A stretch of DNA of 6,640 nt. It comes from Roseburia sp. Lineage in GTDB: Bacteria; Bacillota; Clostridia; Lachnospirales; Lachnospiraceae. The stretch lies in contig JAGAIK010000054.1 in NCBI GenBank assembly GCA_017626625.1, positions 1 to 6,640 on the forward strand, written 5' to 3'. This document shows positions 1 to 5,069 of the stretch, piece after piece (position 1 is the stretch's first letter; the number at the start of each line of letters is the position of its first letter). The position numbers were made by a program, and so were the translations under genes. Under the pieces are notes generated by a model, which was given only the letters and a program-made list of their open reading frames with translations, was not told the DNA's origin and made no database searches.

Positions 1-594
1 CTTGTCAATTTCGGGACGCTGATTTTACAGTCCGGCATCAATGCCCTGGGAACCTCCGTTATCGTAGCCCATACGGCAGCCCGCAAGGTCTTTGAAATCT
101 GGGGGCTTCCCGTCAGTGTCTTAGGCTCTACCATGGCAACCTTCGGCGGACAGAATTACGGGGCGGGAAAATACGACCGTATCCGGCAGGGGGTAAAAAC
201 CGCTCTGCTGATGGGGCTGGGGTGGAGTATCGCAGTCTTTGTGATGGCGCAGACGGTGTCGGAATACCTGATTGGGTTTATTGCCAGCACGGACAGCCCG
301 GAAATTTTATACTGGGGAAGTACCTACCTGAAGGTGGATATGACCTTTGAGATGGTCTGTGTGGTGATTGTGATTTTGCGGAACACCATGCAGGGAATCG
401 GGGATTACGTGACGCCCATTGTTTCGAGCTTTATCGAGCTGGTGGGGAAAGTGGTATTTACCTTTGTTTTTGTGCGGATGTTCGGCTACTGGGGTGTTAT
501 CTGGACGGAGCCGGTGAGCTGGATTCTCATGGTGATACCTCTGATTGTGATGATGGTAAGGAATCCGGTGATGCGGCGCAGGGAAGGGGTGTAA
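1..594 (+). CDS. MATE family efflux transporter, C-terminal part (5' end outside window)
   Basis: The frame is open from the first base, and 197 residues are visible before the TAA. Full MATE proteins are about 450 residues, so this is roughly the C-terminal lobe. Seen: a segment LQSGINALGTSVIVAHTAARK (residues 9-29), then GGQN (49-52) and GAGKYDR (54-60), which match the conserved GQNxGAGKxxR loop of MATE lobes, and LRNTMQGIGDY (126-136), resembling the NxxxGxG loop of the second lobe. About five hydrophobic membrane segments are visible (near 34-48, 66-85, 117-127, 138-160 and 164-187), followed by a basic cytoplasmic tail (RNPVMRRREGV). Known for the family: export of cationic drugs or metabolites in exchange for Na+ or H+ across the inner membrane. 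The substrate cannot be told. No clear terminator follows; the next gene has its own promoter. An ATG at codon 45 lies inside the conserved region and is not a start. Confidence 0.93.
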   Translation, partial: LVNFGTLILQSGINALGTSVIVAHTAARKVFEIWGLPVSVLGSTMATFGGQNYGAGKYDRIRQGVKTALLMGLGWSIAVFVMAQTVSEYLIGFIASTDSPEILYWGSTYLKVDMTFEMVCVVIVILRNTMQGIGDYVTPIVSSFIELVGKVVFTFVFVRMFGYWGVIWTEPVSWILMVIPLIVMMVRNPVMRRREGV

Positions 595-604
595 GCGGCA
601 ACAT

Positions 605-643
605 AACGCAATGACAAATCAATCTTGCGTTTCCTATGTCATT
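605..643. repeat. Two interlaced 7-bp inverted repeats over the -35 region
   Basis: AACGCAA (605-611) is the exact reverse complement of TTGCGTT (625-631). AATGACA (610-616) is the exact reverse complement of TGTCATT (637-643). The arms alternate (A, B, A', B') and the A' arm contains the -35 hexamer of the following gene. They could be operator half-sites. Alternatively they could fold as a pseudoknot-like 3' end in read-through RNA from the MATE gene, but no U-tract follows, so this is not a standard terminator. Confidence 0.45.
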
Positions 644-653
644 CTGGTATAAT
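625..653 (+). promoter_or_regulatory. Sigma-A promoter of the FN3 protein gene
   Basis: A perfect TATAAT lies at 648-653, preceded by TGG at 645-647 (an extended -10, TGnTATAAT). TTGCGT lies at 625-630 with an ideal 17-bp spacer. The predicted transcript start is near 660, giving a leader of about 49 nt. That leader can form a small hairpin, ATAGG (664-668) with CCTAT (677-681). Confidence 0.75.
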
Positions 654-695
654 TTACCCGTTGATAGGAAAAATAGCCTATTATGAAAAGAAAAA

Positions 696-702
696 AAGGA
701 GA
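696..702 (+). promoter_or_regulatory. Ribosome binding site fixing the FN3 gene start
   Basis: AAGGAGA lies with AGGAG 7 nt before the ATG at 709. The frame is open further upstream, to an ATG at 625, but that codon overlaps the -35 hexamer and lacks a binding site. Residues between 625 and 709 do not resemble a secreted leader, whereas the stretch after 709 is a textbook signal peptide. Confidence 0.85.
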
Positions 703-708
703 TTGAGA

Positions 709-2028
709 ATGAAGAAATCAGGGAGAAAAGTAAAAGTGTTTCAGCTTGCCCTTGCACTGTTTCTTGCAATGGGGCTGATGTTTGCCTTTACAAGCAGTAC
801 AAAGGCAGCGACGCCGAAGGTGACAGGCGTAAAACAGACGGAATCTTCGGAAAAGGACGTTGTGGTGTCCTGGGATACTGTTTTTGGGTTAGACGGTTAT
901 ATCTATAAGCGAATTAGCCCCAATCCTTCCATGGATGTATGCCAGGCGGACTATGCAGGAAGTGATACCATTACAAAAACCAGATTCAGCGGATTGAATG
1001 AAGGAAAAACCTATTATGTACAGAGTGGTACATCCAGCAGTTATGGCAACTACTCTGAACCGCCGGCTGATACGGTATGGTCTGATGTGGTGGAAGTGGT
1101 AACATCCCCCAACGGGGTAGATAATAACGGCATTACGTTTGACAGCGCAACAGAAACTTCTATCAGCGTGAGCTGGAAAGCTGTGGAGGGGGCAACCTCA
1201 TACCGCCTGCTCTTTTATGATGATAAAAGAGACAATGGGATTACCGTGGTTTCCGACGGTACTTCCGCCACTGGGACAGGGCTGAAAAAAAATACAAAAT
1301 ATACAGTGGAGATTTATGCTCAGAAAAGCAACAGCAGTAATACCTATACAGCGGAAGTAGCAAGCTATGACTACGGATACAGGTCAGCGGTTCCTACTCT
1401 GCCTACCAAGATTACCGGGGTGGATTGTCAGTACTTTGATATGTCTGTGAAAACCGGAAATGCCCGGTTTGAGTGGGATAAAAATAACGTGGCAGATGGA
1501 TACCAGTATGAGATATACAAGTACAACGGGAAAAAGGCGCTGACAACAGGAGCGGTGGATAAATATAGCTATTCTTATGTGAACGTAAAGAGCGGCAAAT
1601 TAAAAACCCGTCAGATTTATAAAATCCGTGTCAGAGCGTTTGTCAACAAATCCAATGGAGAGAGGGCATATGGCGCATGGTCATCCTATGATTATTTCAG
1701 CCGTATGGCGGGAAGTGATGTTTCTCTGAAGAAGAGCGGAAGCAATAAGATTAAAACTTCCTGGAAGAAAGTGGCGGGAGCGACGAACTACACCGTTTAT
1801 CTTGGAACAACCAGCGGTTCCTCTTCTTCTGTAAAATATAAAAAGGTTGGAACCACAAAGAAAACCTCTTATACGATTAAAACTTCGATTAAGAAGAATA
1901 AATATTACTATGTAAGGGTTGTCCCCAATTATAAAAAAGGAAAGACAACCTATGCGGGTACTGTAAACGGCACAAGTTCTTATTCTGCATACGGACATAT
2001 CAATGGCTCGAAGTGGTGTGTGCACTAA
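709..2028 (+). CDS. Secreted protein with four fibronectin type III-like domains
   Basis: 439 residues from the ATG at 709. Residues 1-33 form a signal peptide: basic MKKSGRKVK, a hydrophobic core at 11-27, and probable cleavage near TKA-A (33/34). The rest is four FN3-like beta-sandwich units, about 35-133, 137-227, 233-333 and 337-430. Each carries the characteristic tryptophan of strand B (W55, W156, W256, W352). Two continue with the clostridial pattern W-K-x-V-x-G-A-T-x-Y (SWKAVEGATSYRL and SWKKVAGATNYTVYL). The last domain is very rich in Lys, Tyr, Ser and Thr. No LPXTG sorting signal, SLH or choline-binding repeat, C-terminal membrane helix or enzyme domain is visible, so the product is probably released or held on the cell wall by charge. 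The gene is visibly richer in A and T than its neighbours. It looks monocistronic, with its own promoter and terminator. Function is unknown; adhesion or polymer binding is only a guess from domain type. Confidence 0.9.
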   Translation: MKKSGRKVKVFQLALALFLAMGLMFAFTSSTKAATPKVTGVKQTESSEKDVVVSWDTVFGLDGYIYKRISPNPSMDVCQADYAGSDTITKTRFSGLNEGKTYYVQSGTSSSYGNYSEPPADTVWSDVVEVVTSPNGVDNNGITFDSATETSISVSWKAVEGATSYRLLFYDDKRDNGITVVSDGTSATGTGLKKNTKYTVEIYAQKSNSSNTYTAEVASYDYGYRSAVPTLPTKITGVDCQYFDMSVKTGNARFEWDKNNVADGYQYEIYKYNGKKALTTGAVDKYSYSYVNVKSGKLKTRQIYKIRVRAFVNKSNGERAYGAWSSYDYFSRMAGSDVSLKKSGSNKIKTSWKKVAGATNYTVYLGTTSGSSSSVKYKKVGTTKKTSYTIKTSIKKNKYYYVRVVPNYKKGKTTYAGTVNGTSSYSAYGHINGSKWCVH

Positions 2029-2072
2029 TCTGGATTTGTACATAAAACCGCCGGACAGGGCAGTATGCTTTA

Positions 2073-2113
2073 AATCAAAAAGACAATCGGAATTTCCGGT
2101 TGTCTTTTTGATT
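2073..2113. terminator. Bidirectional intrinsic terminator between convergent genes
   Basis: AATCAAAAAGACAATCGG (2073-2090) pairs with CCGGTTGTCTTTTTGATT (2096-2113) around a 5-nt loop AATTT. This gives 18 positions with a single non-Watson-Crick pair (T2087 opposite G2099). The plus-strand core GACAATCGG/CCGGTTGTC is followed by TTTTT, and the matching AAAAA upstream supplies a T-tract for minus-strand transcripts. It sits 44 nt after the FN3 stop and 66 nt beyond the AraC stop, so it should end both transcripts. The sole imperfect pair is a tolerated U-G wobble in plus-strand RNA but an A-C mismatch in minus-strand RNA, so termination may be slightly stronger for the FN3 gene. The rest of 2029-2179 shows nothing else. 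Confidence 0.88.
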
Positions 2114-2179
2114 CAGAGGAAAGAAAAGGTTTCGCCTGTAAAAGGAAAGATATCACATGGAAGCCCCGTCTGGACAGTG

Positions 2180-3025
2180 TTATTTTTTCCTGATTTTTGA
2201 AGGCGGAACGCCGTACCGTTTCTTAAATAATTTGCTGAAATGATACACATCATCATAGCCCACTGCGGCGGCAACTTCCTGAATACTGCCGCTTCCTCCC
2301 TGTTCTAACAGCTCCTTTGCCCGCTCTAAGCGGATATTGATGAGATGGTGAATGGGAGTATCTCCGGTTTCACTCTTAAAAATCCGGGAGATATAAAAGG
2401 GGCTTAAATACATATTTTCTGCAATCTGGTCGAGGGAAATCTTCTCCGCATAATGTTCCTCAAAATAAGTTACTAATTGCGCCACCACGTATTTTTTATT
2501 GACAGAGTCAAAGGAACACCCGGTGTCAATGGGGACGGGTTTGGTCTGTTCCCGTAGCAGCAGCACTAACATCTGCACCAGATAGGATTTCAGCATCAGA
2601 TAGCGTCCCGCCTGGCAGACGTCATTTTCGGCGGTCATGGAAGTGCAGAGCTTAAACAGCTTTTGCCGCAGCTCCCCGGTGGTGTGGATGACCGGAGTGT
2701 TTGCATTTCCCGGCAGATGGTTTTCCGGCAAATTCGGGAAGCGGATATCCGAAAAGCCCACGAAAAATTCCGTGGTGGGGTCTGCGGGGTTTACCACCAG
2801 CGCCTGGTGCTTCTGCCCGGCATTTAGGAGAATCAAATCTCCCTCGCCCACATCATAGCAGATATCGTCAATCCGGTACCTGCCGTGGCCGGATAGTACA
2901 AAAGCCATTTCCGCAAAATCGTGGCTGTGGTAGTTGTCCTCGTCTTTTATTCTTGTGCCCTTCCAGGTAAAGAGGAAGGTGGGATTCAGTTGGTCTAACA
3001 GTTGTTCGTAGTCATTGCAGTACAT
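2180..3025 (-). CDS. AraC family transcriptional regulator with N-terminal cupin domain
   Basis: 281 residues from the ATG at 3025-3023. The N-terminal cupin-like sensor (about 18-95) shows YHSHDFAEM (32-40), the common HxHxxxE pattern of AraC cupins, then GEGDLILLNAGQKHQ (60-74), the usual second cupin motif. The C-terminal DNA-binding domain has two helix-turn-helix units: SLDQIAENMYLSPFYISRIFK (197-217) and SIQEVAAAVGYDDVYHFSKLFKKRYGVPPSKIR (247-279). The second contains the family signature G-Y-x-x-x-x-F-x-x-x-F-K-x-x-x-G-x-x-P. The length is normal for the family. It is divergent from the two ABC exporter genes and its probable binding repeat overlaps their promoter, so it is most likely their activator; the ligand is unknown. 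The longer reading frame to 3127 is rejected as the start: 3127 lies at or before the predicted transcript start, has no ribosome binding site, and the added residues do not look like an AraC N-terminus. Confidence 0.93.
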   Translation of the reverse strand: MYCNDYEQLLDQLNPTFLFTWKGTRIKDEDNYHSHDFAEMAFVLSGHGRYRIDDICYDVGEGDLILLNAGQKHQALVVNPADPTTEFFVGFSDIRFPNLPENHLPGNANTPVIHTTGELRQKLFKLCTSMTAENDVCQAGRYLMLKSYLVQMLVLLLREQTKPVPIDTGCSFDSVNKKYVVAQLVTYFEEHYAEKISLDQIAENMYLSPFYISRIFKSETGDTPIHHLINIRLERAKELLEQGGSGSIQEVAAAVGYDDVYHFSKLFKKRYGVPPSKIRKK

Positions 3026-3030
3026 GAAGT

Positions 3031-3035
3031 TCCTC
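3031..3035 (-). promoter_or_regulatory. Ribosome binding site deciding the AraC start
   Basis: On the minus strand the sequence reads GAGGA, a 5-nt spacer, then ATG at 3025. No comparable site precedes the in-frame ATG codons at 3127 or 3118. This fixes the start at 3025 and leaves an untranslated leader of about 100 nt. Confidence 0.75.
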
Positions 3036-3066
3036 GTTTCACAGTTCTGTTTCTTGCTGTCGTGAT

Positions 3067-3115
3067 AAATGCACGGAAAACGGACGCGCAGGAGCCTGGC
3101 TGCCGCAGTGCATTT
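3067..3115 (-). promoter_or_regulatory. Structured 5' leader of the AraC mRNA
   Basis: GTGCATTT (3108-3115) and AAATGCAC (3067-3074) are perfect 8-bp complements that would close a 33-nt interior in the minus-strand RNA. Inside, GCGGCAG and CTGCGC can pair with one bulged G over an 8-nt loop CCAGGCTC, giving a stacked two-level stem. It lies between the predicted transcript start (near 3126) and the ribosome binding site (3031-3035). It matches no riboswitch class I recognise, and folding was done by eye only. Confidence 0.4.
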
Positions 3116-3132
3116 CATACAGTCCATGGGAC

Positions 3133-3161
3133 ATTATAGCATGTAAAAAAACAGAAACCAA
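3133..3161 (-). promoter_or_regulatory. Promoter of the AraC regulator gene
   Basis: Reading the minus strand, TTGGTT (3161-3156) is followed by a 17-bp spacer and a perfect TATAAT (3138-3133). The predicted transcript start is near 3126. It points away from the exporter promoter, and the two -35 elements are about 45 bp apart with the putative AraC operator between them. Confidence 0.7.
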
Positions 3162-3171
3162 TGATTGTTTT

Positions 3172-3207
3172 TGCAAAAAATCACATGAAAGGTGCAAGAT
3201 AGTACAT
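3172..3207 (+). promoter_or_regulatory. Putative AraC operator: 15-bp direct repeat with 21-bp period
   Basis: TGCAAAAAATCACAT (3172-3186) and TGCAAGATAGTACAT (3193-3207) share 11 of 15 positions, giving TGCAAnAnAnnACAT. Their starts are exactly 21 bp apart, two helical turns, as in the araI1-araI2 half-sites of the AraC paradigm. The second copy touches the -35 region of the ABC promoter, the usual position for an activating AraC-type dimer. A perfect 12-bp palindrome TTTTTGCAAAAA (3168-3179) overlaps the first copy. Assignment to the neighbouring regulator is inference. Confidence 0.6.
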
Positions 3208-3234
3208 TTCATTTTCCGGGAAAAGGGGTATACT
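3206..3234 (+). promoter_or_regulatory. Activator-dependent promoter of the ABC exporter operon
   Basis: TATACT (3229-3234) is a good -10. At 17 bp upstream the -35 is only ATTTCA (3206-3211), matching the consensus TTGACA at three positions. A strong -10 with a poor -35 next to a direct repeat fits a promoter needing an activator. The predicted start is near 3241, giving a leader of about 73 nt. Confidence 0.6.
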
Positions 3235-3268
3235 TAAAAATCCGAAGGAACATGAGGAGAACAACTGC

Positions 3269-3298
3269 ATGTCCGGTAAGGGGCAGCAGGGAAGATAA
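3269..3298 (+). CDS. Possible 9-codon leader peptide before the exporter operon
   Basis: ATG at 3269 opens a frame coding MSGKGQQGR and ends with TAA at 3296-3298. It is preceded by GAGGAG (3254-3259) at a good 9-nt spacing. Its stop overlaps the first bases of the ribosome binding site of the first ABC gene (AAAGGAGGAG, 3297-3306). Ribosomes ending here would occupy that site, so the element could couple or attenuate translation as leader peptides of some resistance genes do. A frame this short can arise by chance, and I see no strong hairpin masking the downstream site. Confidence 0.25.
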   Translation: MSGKGQQGR

Positions 3299-3313
3299 AG
3301 GAGGAGTAGTTAC

Positions 3314-5068
3314 ATGACGCCAATGAAATGGTTTTTCTCGTTTTTGAAAAAATACCGGGGAAAGATGATACTGGGAATCTGTATGACCACGGCGGTGTCC
3401 GTGCTTTCGGTGGTGAATCCCTACCTGTCGGGACAGATTGTGGACCGGGTCATTCAGGGCGGGGAGTATGATTTGCTGCTGCCGATGATAGGCTGTCTTT
3501 TGGGGGTTACGGTGGTGATGGGAGCCTTGCGTTTCCTGTTTCAGTTGGTGTTTGAGACGGCGTCCCAGGGGGTTCTTTACGATATGAGGGATAAGGTTTA
3601 CCGCAAATTGTTAGAAGAGGATTTTGCCTTCTACAATAAAAAGAGAACCGGGGATTTGATGAGCCGCCAGACCGGGGATATGGACGCCATACGTCATTTT
3701 GTGGCATATGTGATTTACGTGGTATACCAGAGCGTGCTGATGTTTGTCTTTGCGTTGATTATGATTTTTACGGTCAATACGAAACTGGCGGCGGCAATGC
3801 TTTTGGTGCTGCCTTTTACGGCGCTGACCACTTATTTTCAGTCGAAGGAGGTGCACCCGGCGTTTCAGAGAAACCGGGATTGCTTTTCTTCTTTAAATAC
3901 CTTTGTGCAGGAAAATGTCAGCGGAAACCGGGTGGTCCGGGCTTTTTCCAAGGAAGATTATGAGATGGAAAAGTTTGAGGCAGAGAATGACAAGTTCCGT
4001 AATGCTCAGGTGGACGCCTCTAAAATCTGGATGAAATATGTGCCCGTATTCGAGGTGCTGTCCTATGTGCTGAATATTATTTTAATGCTTTACGGCGGTT
4101 ACATGGTGATAGCCGGGGAAATCAGTTTAGGTCAACTGGTGACGGTCAACGGCTATCTCTGGATGTTAAATAACCCGCTGCGCCAGGCGGGGTGGCTGGT
4201 GAATGACACCAGTAACTTTGTCACTTCCGTGGAAAAAATTTACAATACTTATGTGGAAGAACCTGACGTAAAAACCCCGGTTTCCGGCGTGGTGAAAAAA
4301 CATCTGAAAGGCGCCGTGGAATTTCGGAATGTTTCCTACCGTGCCGATGATGAGGACATTGTAATGGACGTGAATTTTAAAGTGGAGCCGGGACAGACGG
4401 TGGGAATCATCGGCTCCACAGGTGCCGGGAAATCTACGATTATGAACCTTCTGTGCCGTTTCTATGACACCACGGAGGGAGATGTGCTGGTGGACGGAGT
4501 CAACGTGCGGGATATGGATTTGTACAATTTGAGGGATAATATCGGCATGGCAATGCAGGATGTCTTTCTTTTCTCCGATACGATTGAAGGAAATATTGCA
4601 TACGGCAGACCGGACTGCTCCTTTGAAGAGGTAAAGCGGGCGGCGGTTATGGCGGATGCCAACCACTTTATTTCCGCCCTGCCGGAGGGGTATGATACCA
4701 TCGTAGGGGAGCGGGGCGTGGGACTTTCCGGCGGTCAGAAGCAGCGGATTTCCTTAGCCCGCGCTCTGTTAAAGGACCCATCCATCCTGATTTTAGACGA
4801 TACCACATCGGCGGTGGACATGGAGACGGAGAGCTACATACAGAGCCAACTGAAAAAAATAGAGAAGGACTGCACGATTTTTGTCATCGCTTATCGGATT
4901 TCTTCCATCAAAGATGCGGATTTGATTCTTGTGATGGACAACGGGCGGATTATTGAGCAGGGAACTCACGAGGAACTGGTGGCAGCGGGTGGCTATTACG
5001 CCACGGCGTTCCGGCACCAGTACGGGGAAATTCCGAAAGAGATTACAGAGAGAAAGGGGGAGGCATAA
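3314..5068 (+). CDS. ABC exporter half-transporter, degenerate-site subunit (permease fused to ATPase)
   Basis: 584 residues, the usual length for a half-size type IV (B-family) exporter. The start has AAAGGAGGAG at 3297-3306, with GGAGG 9 nt before the ATG. An N-terminal transmembrane domain of six helices (about 15-37, 54-77, 128-152, 157-175, 243-265, 271-292) precedes the nucleotide-binding domain: A-loop Y342, Walker A GSTGAGKST (367-375), Q-loop Q415, perfect signature LSGGQ (471-475), Walker B ILILD (491-495), D-loop SAVD (499-502). Two key residues differ: D496 replaces the catalytic Glu and Y527 (IAYRIS, usually IAHRLS) replaces the switch His. Its own Walker site should therefore hydrolyse ATP poorly, while its LSGGQ serves the partner's site. 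Such subunits belong to heterodimeric multidrug exporters of the BmrCD/LmrCD/TM287-288 kind. The next gene follows after one base and codes the complementary partner. The substrate is unknown; drugs, peptides or lipids are all possible. Confidence 0.95.
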   Translation: MTPMKWFFSFLKKYRGKMILGICMTTAVSVLSVVNPYLSGQIVDRVIQGGEYDLLLPMIGCLLGVTVVMGALRFLFQLVFETASQGVLYDMRDKVYRKLLEEDFAFYNKKRTGDLMSRQTGDMDAIRHFVAYVIYVVYQSVLMFVFALIMIFTVNTKLAAAMLLVLPFTALTTYFQSKEVHPAFQRNRDCFSSLNTFVQENVSGNRVVRAFSKEDYEMEKFEAENDKFRNAQVDASKIWMKYVPVFEVLSYVLNIILMLYGGYMVIAGEISLGQLVTVNGYLWMLNNPLRQAGWLVNDTSNFVTSVEKIYNTYVEEPDVKTPVSGVVKKHLKGAVEFRNVSYRADDEDIVMDVNFKVEPGQTVGIIGSTGAGKSTIMNLLCRFYDTTEGDVLVDGVNVRDMDLYNLRDNIGMAMQDVFLFSDTIEGNIAYGRPDCSFEEVKRAAVMADANHFISALPEGYDTIVGERGVGLSGGQKQRISLARALLKDPSILILDDTTSAVDMETESYIQSQLKKIEKDCTIFVIAYRISSIKDADLILVMDNGRIIEQGTHEELVAAGGYYATAFRHQYGEIPKEITERKGEA

Positions 5069-5069
5069 C

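Noticed and set aside
605..631. Intrinsic terminator for the MATE gene
   Set aside because: The 7-bp stem with a 13-nt loop is not followed by a T-tract, and its second arm is part of the next promoter.
664..681. Riboswitch or attenuator in the FN3 leader
   Set aside because: Only a 5-bp hairpin is present in a leader of about 49 nt, with no recognisable aptamer or terminator.
625..708. N-terminal extension of the FN3 protein to an ATG at 625
   Set aside because: It overlaps the -35 and -10 of the promoter, has no ribosome binding site, and the signal peptide begins at the ATG at 709.
1681..2043. 120-codon minus-strand frame opposite the end of the FN3 gene
   Set aside because: It is a complement of low-complexity Lys/Tyr/Ser codons and resembles no protein family.
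3026..3127. 34-residue N-terminal extension of the AraC protein
   Set aside because: There is no ribosome binding site at 3127 or 3118, 3127 lies at or before the predicted transcript start, and the residues do not fit the family. The ATG at 3118 cannot be fully excluded.
3252..3317. 21-codon frame (starts MRRTTACPV) whose TGA overlaps the ATG of the first ABC gene as ATGA
   Set aside because: AAGGA lies only 2 nt before its ATG, too close for efficient initiation. The 9-codon frame at 3269 has better spacing.
4166..4666. 166-codon open frame on the minus strand inside the first ABC gene
   Set aside because: It is antisense to the conserved ATPase and membrane coding sequence. Its His/Ile-rich composition is a reading shadow, and no promoter or ribosome site was noted.
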